Source of the DNA: Thermomonas paludicola
GTDB lineage: Bacteria; Pseudomonadota; Gammaproteobacteria; Xanthomonadales; Xanthomonadaceae
Assembly (NCBI RefSeq): GCF_024498955.1
Contig: NZ_CP093311.1
Coordinates: 1 to 64,000 of the forward strand
Direction of reading: 5' to 3'
DNA length: 64,000 nucleotides
Each line of letters begins with the position of its first letter. The stretch's first letter is position 1. Of this stretch, positions 44,381-53,343 are shown piece by piece. The notes under the pieces are model-generated. The model was not told the DNA's origin and did no database searches. It saw only the letters and a list, made by a program, of their open reading frames with translations. A program made the position numbers and the translations under genes.

Positions 44381-45430
44381 ATGCCTGCAGGCAACACGCC
44401 GATCGAACAGGCCGCCGCAAGCTGGCTGGCGCGCCGCGACGGCGCGCACTGGAGCGCGCAGGATGACGCCGAACTGGCGCACTGGCTCGCTTCCGCAACC
44501 GCGCATCGGGTCGCGTTCCTGCGGCTGCAGGCCGCCTGGCAAGAGACCGCCCGGCTGCAAGCGCTGGCCGCCGGCTGGCAAGGCGATGGCGTACCCCCCC
44601 GCGGCCACTGGCAGGCATCGCCCGGCAGCCGCCACGAGCAAATGTTGCAGGCGCTGACCCCGCGTGCCGCACCGACGCGCCGCGCCGGTCGCGCCCGCAC
44701 CTTGCGCTTCGCTGCGGCTGCGGCGTTGGCGGTCTGCGCGCTGGCCATCACCTGGAGCTGGCGCAGCCAGAGCCAGGTCGATACCGCGTCGTTCCACACG
44801 GCCATGGGCGAGGTAAGAACCCTGCCGCTGGCCGACGGCTCGCAGGCGACGCTTGCCAGCAACAGCGCCATCGACGTGCGCCTGGCGCGCCACCAGCGTG
44901 ACGTGGCGCTGACCCGTGGCGAGGCGATTTTCCAGGTCTCCAAGGATCCGCATCGGCCCTTCGCGGTCGCCGCAGACGGTTACCGGGCGGTCGCCGTGGG
45001 GACGCGCTTTTCGGTGCGTCGCGATGCCAGCAACCTGCGCGTGGTGGTGACCGAAGGCACCGTGCGCCTGGACGCGCCGGCCGCCGCCGGCATCGCCCAG
45101 CCCTCGGTGCTGTTGCCGGCCGGCAGCGTGGCGCTGGTGCATGACCACGGCGTGCTGGTGCGCAGCCTGCCACTGGCCGAGGCGCAGCAGCTGCTGGACT
45201 GGCGCGACGGCCTGCTGGCATTCCGCGATGCGCCACTGACCGAGGTGGCTGCCGAGTTCAACCGGTTCAACGCGCGCAAGCTGGTGGTGGCCGATGCCGA
45301 CGCCGGCGCGCTGCGGGTTGGCGGCAATTTCCGCTGGGACAACGAAGAAGGCTTCGCCCGCCTGCTGCAGGCCGGCTTCCCGGTGCGCGCCGACATCCAG
45401 GCCGACCGCATCGTCCTGCATTCCCGCTGA
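44381..45430 (+). CDS. FecR-type anti-sigma/signal transduction protein
   Basis: A 349-residue inner-membrane regulator. The N-terminal FecR_N domain (about 1-70, EQAAASWLARRDGAHWSAQD) binds the sigma factor. One membrane helix (about 106-122) follows, then the periplasmic FecR domain (about 135-235, TAMGEVRTLPLADGSQATLA and VAVGTRFSVRR). A C-terminal STN-like part (about 270-349) interacts with the receptor's signalling domain in known systems. It is coupled to the sigma gene by a 4-bp gap; the TonB receptor follows after 86 bp. Confidence 0.92.
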   Translation: MPAGNTPIEQAAASWLARRDGAHWSAQDDAELAHWLASATAHRVAFLRLQAAWQETARLQALAAGWQGDGVPPRGHWQASPGSRHEQMLQALTPRAAPTRRAGRARTLRFAAAAALAVCALAITWSWRSQSQVDTASFHTAMGEVRTLPLADGSQATLASNSAIDVRLARHQRDVALTRGEAIFQVSKDPHRPFAVAADGYRAVAVGTRFSVRRDASNLRVVVTEGTVRLDAPAAAGIAQPSVLLPAGSVALVHDHGVLVRSLPLAEAQQLLDWRDGLLAFRDAPLTEVAAEFNRFNARKLVVADADAGALRVGGNFRWDNEEGFARLLQAGFPVRADIQADRIVLHSR

Positions 45431-45516
45431 GCGACCCGCGGCAGGGATTTTTCGCATTCATTCGTCAAGATTCCGTAACGGCACCGCATCGAGTGCTCAT
45501 GGGGAACCTGTCAGTC

Positions 45517-48500
45517 ATGAAACCGTCTCGTCCGCTTCGCGCCCTGCTGCTGTCGCTGGCCTGCTCTGTCGCCCTCGCGGCGCAGGCGCAAACCGCCCCC
45601 CGCATCGACATCCCCGCCGGCGACCTGAGCGCGGCGCTGGATGCCTACGCCCGCCAGACCGGCACCCAGCTGGTGTATCGCGCCGACCAGCTCAAGGGTG
45701 CACGCAGCGCCGGGCTGAGCGGGCAGGCGGCGTCGCCGCAGTCGCTGGATGCACTGCTCAAGGGCAGCGGCTACCGCGCCCAGCGCGATGCCTCCGGCGC
45801 CGTCCTCATCGTGCCTGCGGGTGCGGCGAAGCAGGCCGCACCCGCGCGCGCTGCGCCCGCCGGCAAACCCGCGCAGGCCGCCAGCGACGCCCCGGTCACC
45901 AACCTCGACACCGTGCAAGTCACCGGCTCGCGCATCCCGCGCGCGCAGGTGGAAGGCCCGGCGCCGATCACGGTGGTGACGGCCGAACAGATCAAGGCCT
46001 CGGGCTTCACCAGCGTTCCCGACGTGCTGCGCTCGCTCAGCCAGAACAGCGGTAGCGTGCAGGGCCAGCAAAACACCACCAGCGCGCAGTCCACCCCCGG
46101 CGCGCAAGCGGTGGACCTGCGCGGCCTTGGCCCCAACCACACCCTGGTGCTGATCAATGGCCGCCGCGTCGCCGACTTTCCGCTGCCGCTCAATGGGCGC
46201 AGCAACTTCACCGACATCGGCAATATCCCGTTGGGGATGATCGACCGGGTGGAAATCCTCACCGGCAGCGCCTCGGCGGTGTATGGCTCGGACGCGATGG
46301 CCGGCGTGATCAACTTCATCCTGAAGAAGTCCACCGATGGCACCACCTTCGACTACCGTTACGGCGACACCAGCCGCGGTGGCGGCGAGTCGCATGACCT
46401 CACCCTGACCACCGGCTTCGAACGCGGCAACTTCAGCGGCATCGTTGGCCTGGAGCTGCAGAGCAAAAGCCCGTTGTGGGGCACCCAGCGCAAGCTCCAG
46501 GACTCCACCCTTGATTCGCCGACGCCGCAGCGCCGCCTGCCCCGCCTCACTGCCCAGCTGTATGACTGGGACGATGACGTGAACATCGCGCCGGCTGACA
46601 ACTGCCAGGCGATGGCCGGCTTGAACGAAGGCACCACGGTGCTGGCCAATGATCGCTACGGCGAACCCTACTGCGGCAGCGCACGCGCGATTGCCTATCG
46701 CACCATCCAGAACGAACGCAAAGGCGCCAACGTTTACGGCTCGTTCGAGTACCGCTTCTCCGACAGCCTGTCCTGGTTTGCCGATGCCCAGCTGGGATAC
46801 CAGACAGTCAAGCTGCTGACCGGCACCAATGGCAACGATGTGGCCAGCGACCACATGGGTTGGGAATTCCACGATCCGAATTCGACCAACAATTACCGCA
46901 ACAAGATGTTTTTCAACGCGGCCAGCGGCCACTACGAAATCTGGTCGCGGCAGTTCACGCCCGAGGAAATCGGCGGCCTGCGCAACCGCATGAACACCAC
47001 CACCCAGAAGACGGTGGCGATCACCACCGGCTTCAAGGGCTATTTTGCCGATGACTGGGACTGGGAAGCCGCGTTCAACCACACCCAGTACAAGGCCGAC
47101 GTGGACATGCCACGGATCAAGGCCGCTGCTGCCAACCAGCTGTTCCTCGGTCCGCGGCTGGGCTACGACAACGACGGCTATGCGATCTACAACGCCGACC
47201 CGGCGCGGCTGTTCACCCCGCTGACCCAGGCCCAGTTCGCCTCGATCGCGGCAATGTCCACGTTCCGCCCCGAAGCTAGCAACGACAACGTCAGTTTCAC
47301 CATCAACACGCCGTCGCTGTTCACCCTGCCGGCCGGCGATGCCGGCTTTGCCGCGGCATTCGAGTACGGCAGCCAGTCCTACCACATCCATCCGGACCCG
47401 CTGGCGCTGACCGAGGACGCCTATTACGGCCCGCGCTACGGCGATGGCAGCGGCAGCCGCGACCACTGGAGCGCCGCCGGCGAACTGCGCGTGCCGCTGG
47501 CGTCCACGCTGCTGGCCAGCCTGGCCGGTCGCTATGACCGCTACAGCTATGCCGGCCAGCACCCGGGCAAGTTCACCTACAGCGCCGGTCTCGAGTGGCG
47601 CCCGCTGGAGAGCCTGCTGGTTCGCGGCTCCTACGGCACCGGCTTCCGTGCGCCCGACATGCACTACCTGTTCGCGGGCAACGATTACTACCGTACCCGT
47701 TATGCGACCGACTACTACCAGTGCCGCAGCGCGGAGTCGGGCTGGACCGACAGCGATTGCTATGACGACGGCGGCTATGACGTCAGCACATTCGACGTCT
47801 ACAGCGGCAATCTTGGATTGGCCGTGGAAACCAGCACGTCGACCACGATGGGCTTCGTGTGGTCGCCCACCGCCAACGTCGACCTCGCGGTGGACTACTA
47901 CAAGATCCGCGTGATGAACCAGGTCCAGACCCAGGACCGCGAGCTGCTGCGCATCACCGAAGCCAATTGCCGCCTTGGCGTGACCGACAGCGGCGCCGCC
48001 GTGGACATCCACTCACCCACCTGCGTCGATGCGCTGGCCCGCGTGCAACGCGACACCAATGGCGACATCACCGGGGTGTTGTTCGCCCCGATCAACATCG
48101 CCAGCGAACAGACCTCGGGCATCGACGTGACCGCCAACTATCGCCTGCAAACCACGGTCGGCGATTTTCGCTTCAGCGGCAATTACACCTGGGCCCGTCG
48201 GCACACTCGCCAGCAATATCCGGGCGACCCGACCGAAGACATGCTGGACGTCAGCTTCAGCGACACCACGCTGCCGCGCACCAAGTCCAACCTGGGCGTG
48301 ACCTGGGACAAGGGCGAATGGGGCGCCAGCCTGTTCGGCAGCTATCTGGGCCGCGTGGCCAACTACGCCAACACGGCGTGGACGCCCTCCACCTGGCGCT
48401 TCAACGCCGGTACCCGCTATGACATCAGCGACCACCTGCGCGTCTCGCTGACCATCAACAACCTGCTGGACAAAATGCCGCCGAAGGATCCGACCTGGGG

Positions 48501-48597
48501 CAACTACCCCTATTACGACACCTCGTGGTTCGATTCGATCGGCCGCAGCTTCTACCTGCAGGTCACCTGGAAGCTGGGCGGCAAGGCGCTCGACTGA
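45517..48597 (+). CDS. TonB-dependent receptor with STN signalling domain
   Basis: A 1026-residue outer-membrane transporter. A signal peptide (about 1-24) precedes an STN domain (about 30-95, IPAGDLSAALDAYARQTG) that talks to FecR. An Ala/Pro linker follows, then the plug (about 130-250, QVTGSRIPRAQVEGPAPITV) and a 22-strand barrel to the end (FYLQVTWKLGGKALD). The start at 45517 was chosen for its clean signal peptide; ATG 45499 is possible. With the FecI and FecR genes it forms a surface-signalling unit. The substrate is not evident; the divergent cyanophycinase fusion suggests peptides from cyanophycin or similar isopeptides. Confidence 0.93.
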   Translation: MKPSRPLRALLLSLACSVALAAQAQTAPRIDIPAGDLSAALDAYARQTGTQLVYRADQLKGARSAGLSGQAASPQSLDALLKGSGYRAQRDASGAVLIVPAGAAKQAAPARAAPAGKPAQAASDAPVTNLDTVQVTGSRIPRAQVEGPAPITVVTAEQIKASGFTSVPDVLRSLSQNSGSVQGQQNTTSAQSTPGAQAVDLRGLGPNHTLVLINGRRVADFPLPLNGRSNFTDIGNIPLGMIDRVEILTGSASAVYGSDAMAGVINFILKKSTDGTTFDYRYGDTSRGGGESHDLTLTTGFERGNFSGIVGLELQSKSPLWGTQRKLQDSTLDSPTPQRRLPRLTAQLYDWDDDVNIAPADNCQAMAGLNEGTTVLANDRYGEPYCGSARAIAYRTIQNERKGANVYGSFEYRFSDSLSWFADAQLGYQTVKLLTGTNGNDVASDHMGWEFHDPNSTNNYRNKMFFNAASGHYEIWSRQFTPEEIGGLRNRMNTTTQKTVAITTGFKGYFADDWDWEAAFNHTQYKADVDMPRIKAAAANQLFLGPRLGYDNDGYAIYNADPARLFTPLTQAQFASIAAMSTFRPEASNDNVSFTINTPSLFTLPAGDAGFAAAFEYGSQSYHIHPDPLALTEDAYYGPRYGDGSGSRDHWSAAGELRVPLASTLLASLAGRYDRYSYAGQHPGKFTYSAGLEWRPLESLLVRGSYGTGFRAPDMHYLFAGNDYYRTRYATDYYQCRSAESGWTDSDCYDDGGYDVSTFDVYSGNLGLAVETSTSTTMGFVWSPTANVDLAVDYYKIRVMNQVQTQDRELLRITEANCRLGVTDSGAAVDIHSPTCVDALARVQRDTNGDITGVLFAPINIASEQTSGIDVTANYRLQTTVGDFRFSGNYTWARRHTRQQYPGDPTEDMLDVSFSDTTLPRTKSNLGVTWDKGEWGASLFGSYLGRVANYANTAWTPSTWRFNAGTRYDISDHLRVSLTINNLLDKMPPKDPTWGNYPYYDTSWFDSIGRSFYLQVTWKLGGKALD

Positions 48598-48620
48598 TCC
48601 GACGCATCGGCACGCGCGGG

Positions 48621-48647
48621 AAACGCCCCGGTTCGCCGGGGCGTTTT
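48621..48647. terminator. Bidirectional terminator between convergent genes
   Basis: An 11-bp perfect stem (AAACGCCCCGG with CCGGGGCGTTT) has a TTCG loop and ends in four T on the plus strand and three on the minus strand. It separates the TonB receptor from the polysaccharide operon. Confidence 0.9.
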
Positions 48648-48650
48648 GCG

Positions 48651-49643
48651 TTACGGCGGATTGCCCGCGGCCAGCCCGGGAACCGGCTGGCCCACGAAAC
48701 GCCGATAGCCCACGTAATGATGGAAGACGAAACCCGCGAACGCCGGCCGGCGGGACAGGGCGACCTCGACCTTGCCCGCCTCGCGCTCGAACGCCGCCTC
48801 GTCCATGCCGTGGAAGCTGAGCTTGGCGGGTTCGCCGGGATTGAACTCCAGCCCGATCACCACCCGCTTGCCCACCTTGTCGGCGTAGGCCAGTTCGTCC
48901 TCCGCGTGCGAGAGGATGCTGTCGCGGCCATCGGCATGATTGCGGTAGTCCATCAGCGCCACGTAATCGGTGAGGTCGATGACATGCTCCGAGACAGGCT
49001 TGCGCGTGCCGTGCCACTCCAGCTCGATGCCATCCCACCAGAACGGCATCGCCGGGCCGACCGGCAGCGTCTGCCCGGACCTGCGCTTGGCCTCCATCAT
49101 CGCCGCGCTCATGTCGAGGAAGCCACGCAGCAGGCGCGGGCGAGTCGCGTCCTCCCACGCGTCCAGCAGGTGCGGCTCGATGTCGTAGTTCACGCCGTCG
49201 AAGCGCGCGTCCGGCGCCGCGGCGGCGTTGTAGTCCAGCACCCGCTGCAGCATCGCCACCGCCTTGCGCTGATGGCGCGGCAGCACGTAGCGCTCGCTGT
49301 GCAGGTACCACGAGCCCAGCAGCGCATACACCTGGATGCCATGCGCGTGCGCGGCGCGAATGAACTCGCGATAGCGCTGGGGCTGCTGCCGGATCAGGTT
49401 GCGCCGGTCGAACGCATCCGCATACAGATAGACGATGCCGATTCGCTTGCGTTGCAGGAACGCGAAGCTTTCGTCGGCCATCTGCGGCGACTCCACCATC
49501 GCATAGGACGGCGCCTCCCAGTTCCACACCGCGCGCGGTGCAGGCATCGCCGTTGCAGGCGTGTGCGGTGGCGTCTGCCCGCGCGCCGCCGCCGCCAACA
49601 GCAGGCCAGCAAGCACCCATCCCGCCGCCCCGCTGCGCGTCAT
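48651..49643 (-). CDS. Secreted glycosidase-like (TIM-barrel) protein, last operon gene
   Basis: A 330-residue protein with a signal peptide (MTRSGAAGWVLAGLLLAAAA). The body shows alternating beta/alpha elements of a TIM barrel, with acidic residues on strand ends: the glutamate in GVNYDIEPHLLDAW and the aspartate in YVALMDYRNHAD, and later VVIGLEFNPGEP. These suggest a glycoside hydrolase or polysaccharide-binding protein, but I cannot name a family. Its start overlaps the stop of the preceding gene by four bases (ATGA), so it belongs to the polysaccharide operon, where it could trim or hydrolyse the polymer, as PgaB, BcsZ or PslG do in other systems. Confidence 0.75.
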   Translation of the reverse strand: MTRSGAAGWVLAGLLLAAAARGQTPPHTPATAMPAPRAVWNWEAPSYAMVESPQMADESFAFLQRKRIGIVYLYADAFDRRNLIRQQPQRYREFIRAAHAHGIQVYALLGSWYLHSERYVLPRHQRKAVAMLQRVLDYNAAAAPDARFDGVNYDIEPHLLDAWEDATRPRLLRGFLDMSAAMMEAKRRSGQTLPVGPAMPFWWDGIELEWHGTRKPVSEHVIDLTDYVALMDYRNHADGRDSILSHAEDELAYADKVGKRVVIGLEFNPGEPAKLSFHGMDEAAFEREAGKVEVALSRRPAFAGFVFHHYVGYRRFVGQPVPGLAAGNPP

Positions 49644-52024
49644 TGCACTGCGGCCGCGATGTCCAGCGGAATGTGGAAGTTGCCGCGGCCGAGCGGCTTG
49701 CCGCTGTTCGGATCGGAGGGCAGCACCGACACGAAGTAGCGGCCCGGTGCCAGTGACGGGACTGCCAGTGACAGCACGACATCCCGGCGTTCGTGGGCAT
49801 GCAGCTGGATCGCGCTGCCGTACCCTTCGCGCAGCTCGCGTCCATCTTCGGCAGCCAGCACGGCCAACGGCGAGAACGTGGCGGAAGCGGTCGCATCCCC
49901 ATTGATGAAGGTCGCCACGACGCTCACGCCCTCGGCGGAGTGCGTCAGCTTCACCTCTTCCAGCCCCAACCCGGCCGGCAGCATCCCGATGGCGGGCGCG
50001 TCCTGCACGGGTGCGCCCGGCGCGGCATTGAATGCCACCAGCCTGGGCGCGCCGCCCTCGGGCGAGAGGGCCAGGCGGCTCAGGAAGCGGGTGTTGGCGG
50101 CAACATAGCGCTGCAGCCGCTGCGCGACCTGCGCCTGCACGCCGGTGTCCTCGATCTCGGATGCGCGCATGCCGTCCTGCAGTTCAAACAATCGGTTGTC
50201 GTGCAGGAACCAGCGGCCCGACACGAAATCCGGCGTGCTGGTCTTGGTTTGCTTGATCGGGAAATCGTGCAGGCTGCGGAAGGTGGCCGCCATGTCCAGC
50301 CCGCTGCCTGTCCACGTGACCTGCGCCGGCCGCTGCAAGCCGTAGGTATTGGACAACAGCGCCAGCAGCGACGGCGTCACGTCCATGTGCGAGGACACGC
50401 CGCGGATCCGTGCAGGCGCGCGCAGCAGCGGCGAATACACGATCAACGGCACGTGGTAGCGCTCGACATAGGTGTCCTGCGGAATCTCCGGCAACCGGTG
50501 ATCGCCGGTGATCACGAAGATCGTGTCGGCATACCACGACGCGCCCTTCACCGAATCGAAGTAGCGCCGCAGCTGGTCGTCGGTGTACAGGATCGCGCTG
50601 TAGATGTCGGCGTGCGCGCGATACCCCGGCTTCCTCGATGCCGGCATGCCCAGCGTGTCCAGGCGCTGTTCGACGCGGGCCTTGTACACCGCCTGTCCCG
50701 GGAACGCGTAGTTGGTATGCATGCTGATGGTCTGGATGCCGAGCACGAACGGCGCGCGCAGGCGGTCGCTGTCGGCCAGCACCCGCGACACCAGCTCGCG
50801 ATCCGGATAGCCCCACTCGCTGAAGGGATTGCGCTGGTAGCCGGGGCCGAAGGTGCGCAGGTCGACGATGTCGTCGACGCCCTCCAGTTGCAGGAACGCG
50901 CGCTCGTTGTCGAAGTCGGTATCGGTGCCGCTGTAGAACGCGCTGCGGTAGCCCTGCCGGTGCAGCACGTTGAACAGGCCGGCGTGCGCGGGCATCTTCG
51001 GGCCCAGCGCGGCGAAGCCTTCCTCGGCCATCGGCAGCGAGCCGAACAGCGACGGCAGCACCCCGAAGGTGCGGCCCTGGTTGGCCATGACATTGTCGAA
51101 GTACAGGCTGCGCGCGCCAAGTTCATCCAGGAACGGCGTGAAGCTGCCAAATGGCGCCTGCGGGCCGGAGAACGAACGGCCCAGGCCTTCCACCACGATC
51201 ACCACCAGGTTCGGCGGCCGGCCGTTGCTGGTCGGACCGAAATACGGCCCGAGCGCATCCGGCGTGGTTTCGGCATGCAGGAATGGATAGTCCGGGTTCT
51301 GCGTCGGCAGCGCCGCGCCCGGTGCGGCCGCAGCCGACAGCGCCGGCACAGGCGTGGCGCGCCACCAGCGCAGGCTGTCGGCGACGAAATAGCTGCCCTT
51401 GCTGGTGGCGATGTCGCGCGCAGCATCGCTTCCCAGCCCGCGCACGCCGACCGCCACGGGCAGCAGCCACGCAGCAGCACCCGCCAGCAGCAGGGCCGCC
51501 AACACAACCGGCCTTGGCGCGGCCCGCGTGCTCGCGCGCCAGACCAGCAGCGCCCACAGCAAGGCCAGCGGCAGCAGCAAGCAAAGCCAGCCGATCCACC
51601 CCGTTGCGCTGCCGGTGGTTCCACTGACCGTGGTGCGGATTTCGGCCAGGCTGTACCCGAACAGATCGGCGCCCAGCGGCACCCGCGACACGAGGTAATA
51701 CTGTTCCAGCGCCGCTTGCAGCAACAGCAGCAGCGACCACAGCGCGCCCACGGCCAGCAGCCGCGACCGCGCGCCGCGCAACGCGGCCAGCGGCCAGGTC
51801 AGCAGGAACAGCAGTGGCAGGGCGCGCAGCAGGAATAGCAGCTGATTGCCGGTTGCCGTGGCCACGACCGGTAGCGACCATCCTCCGGTCGGCAACGCGC
51901 GGCTTGCCGCCAGCAGCGAGAATGCCAGCTGTGCCAGCAGCAATGCCGGCAGCCAGCCCAGGACACGCGATGCCGCCGATTCGTGCCCGCCAATTGCGGC
52001 TGCGGGTTGGTTATGGCGCCTCAC
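49640..52024 (-). CDS. LtaS-like sulfatase-superfamily transferase
   Basis: A 794-residue inner-membrane enzyme. About five helices lie in residues 20-200, followed by a periplasmic alkaline-phosphatase-superfamily domain (about 265-620). The expected metal and catalytic residues are present: E in VVEGLGRSF, the nucleophile Thr in NQGRTFGVLPS and the D/H pair in VITGDHRLPE. A C-terminal beta domain follows. Relatives transfer glycerol phosphate or phosphoethanolamine from phospholipids to polymers. GTG start at 52024 overlaps the preceding gene by four bases. In this operon it probably modifies the nascent polysaccharide. Confidence 0.85.
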   Translation of the reverse strand: MRRHNQPAAAIGGHESAASRVLGWLPALLLAQLAFSLLAASRALPTGGWSLPVVATATGNQLLFLLRALPLLFLLTWPLAALRGARSRLLAVGALWSLLLLLQAALEQYYLVSRVPLGADLFGYSLAEIRTTVSGTTGSATGWIGWLCLLLPLALLWALLVWRASTRAAPRPVVLAALLLAGAAAWLLPVAVGVRGLGSDAARDIATSKGSYFVADSLRWWRATPVPALSAAAAPGAALPTQNPDYPFLHAETTPDALGPYFGPTSNGRPPNLVVIVVEGLGRSFSGPQAPFGSFTPFLDELGARSLYFDNVMANQGRTFGVLPSLFGSLPMAEEGFAALGPKMPAHAGLFNVLHRQGYRSAFYSGTDTDFDNERAFLQLEGVDDIVDLRTFGPGYQRNPFSEWGYPDRELVSRVLADSDRLRAPFVLGIQTISMHTNYAFPGQAVYKARVEQRLDTLGMPASRKPGYRAHADIYSAILYTDDQLRRYFDSVKGASWYADTIFVITGDHRLPEIPQDTYVERYHVPLIVYSPLLRAPARIRGVSSHMDVTPSLLALLSNTYGLQRPAQVTWTGSGLDMAATFRSLHDFPIKQTKTSTPDFVSGRWFLHDNRLFELQDGMRASEIEDTGVQAQVAQRLQRYVAANTRFLSRLALSPEGGAPRLVAFNAAPGAPVQDAPAIGMLPAGLGLEEVKLTHSAEGVSVVATFINGDATASATFSPLAVLAAEDGRELREGYGSAIQLHAHERRDVVLSLAVPSLAPGRYFVSVLPSDPNSGKPLGRGNFHIPLDIAAAVQ

Positions 52025-53310
52025 CAGCGTCGGTACAGCGCAAGCGAGAGCTGCTGCTCGTTGAAGCCGCCGGCGTCATCGGCATAGCCAGCGCCCAACT
52101 TGAAGCCCCAGTCCTGGCGGACGTAGCGCACCCAGTTCACGCCAAACGATGCATTGCTGTTGCGCACCAGTGCACCGTAGCGGTCCAGGTCCGTGCTGCG
52201 CCCATGGCCGCCGCTGAATTCAAGATAGTCGTCGGCGTTGCCGCGATAGTAGTTGCGCACCACCGCGCGCTGGCTCCAGCTGCCGGAACTCGCCCCGGGC
52301 ACGTGCTGCAGCTTGTAGCGGACGTACCAATTGCCGACATAGCGGCCCACCCCGACGCCATAAAACTCGGTGTCCGCGCTGAAGCGCAGGTGGTCGATGC
52401 TGGCCGACAGCTCCCAGCCGCTGCCCACGCCCTGGAACAGCTCCGCGCGCCACGCCTGGTTTGCCAGCAGGCCGCCGCGCGGGCCGCGCTGGTAGCGCAG
52501 GTTGGCGTAGGCACGCGCCCACAGCGAGGCATAGCCATCCAGCGCCCAGGCATTGCTGCTGCGGTTGAAGTGATCGGCACGCAGCCACTCCAGCGCCAGC
52601 GATCCGCGTTCGAACTTGCGCCGTAGCGACACATTGGAATCGTTCCACGCATCGCGCCCACCGCTGAAACCGGTGTGGTCGATGCCGGCCCGCAGCGACC
52701 AGCGGTAACCATCGGCCAATAGCGCATCCGGCACCGCCTGCCGCTGCAGCGTGCCTTCATTCAAGCTGGCGATTTGTGCCGCCTCGGCCCCAAGCCCGCC
52801 GGCAGCGGCGAAATCGGCGCGCGCCGCGCCCATGTCGCCCGCCGCGCGCCATGCGCGCCCGCGTGCGATCAATGGCGCAGGTGCATCCGGCGCCAGCGCG
52901 ACCCAGTGCGCATAAGCCTCCGCCGCACGTTTCGGGCGGTCGCTCCACAGATACAGGTCGCCCAGCGCCGACCATGCATCCGCGTAGTCAGGCTTGCGTG
53001 CGGTGACGGCCAGCAGGTCGGCTTCAGCCTCGGCGTATCGGCCCATCCAGGCATACGTCCGGCCGCGTGCCAGCAGCACATCGCTGTTGCCCGGCGATGC
53101 CTGCAGCATCGCGCCATACAGGCGGATTGCCTGTTCCCGCTGCGCGGGGTCGCCGGACGTGGCGAGATCGCGCGCCTGCTGCAGGCGCGCCTCATGGCCT
53201 TGCGCCGGCGCCACATCCTGCATGCCCGGCGCATCATCAAGGCGGGAGGTGATGCCGCCACTTCCTGCCAGCAGTGCGGCGTGGAGCGCGGTGAACAGCA
53301 GCAGGCTCAT
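52021..53310 (-). CDS. TPR plus YaiO-type outer-membrane barrel protein
   Basis: A 429-residue exported protein. After a signal peptide (about 1-16), TPR repeats fill about residues 40-180 (such as AEADLLAVTARKPDYADAWS). The C-terminal half (about 205-429) is a beta-barrel of the YaiO type that ends in the aromatic SLALYRRW signature of outer-membrane proteins. Strands such as SLRAGIDHTGFSGGRDAWND and WYVRYKLQHVPG alternate polar and nonpolar residues. The layout (periplasmic TPR plus barrel) is that of PgaA, BcsC and AlgK/AlgE, so it is a candidate export pore. GAGGA precedes the ATG. Confidence 0.83.
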   Translation of the reverse strand: MSLLLFTALHAALLAGSGGITSRLDDAPGMQDVAPAQGHEARLQQARDLATSGDPAQREQAIRLYGAMLQASPGNSDVLLARGRTYAWMGRYAEAEADLLAVTARKPDYADAWSALGDLYLWSDRPKRAAEAYAHWVALAPDAPAPLIARGRAWRAAGDMGAARADFAAAGGLGAEAAQIASLNEGTLQRQAVPDALLADGYRWSLRAGIDHTGFSGGRDAWNDSNVSLRRKFERGSLALEWLRADHFNRSSNAWALDGYASLWARAYANLRYQRGPRGGLLANQAWRAELFQGVGSGWELSASIDHLRFSADTEFYGVGVGRYVGNWYVRYKLQHVPGASSGSWSQRAVVRNYYRGNADDYLEFSGGHGRSTDLDRYGALVRNSNASFGVNWVRYVRQDWGFKLGAGYADDAGGFNEQQLSLALYRRW

Positions 53311-53343
53311 GAAGCAGTCCTCTTTTGCAACGTCTGCGAAGGG

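Noticed and set aside
45511..48012. Minus-strand open frame of 833 codons
   Set aside because: Antisense shadow of the TonB receptor, which has an STN domain, plug and barrel.
49793..51838. Plus-strand open frame of 681 codons
   Set aside because: Antisense shadow of the LtaS-like gene, with His/Arg/Gln-rich composition and no domain.
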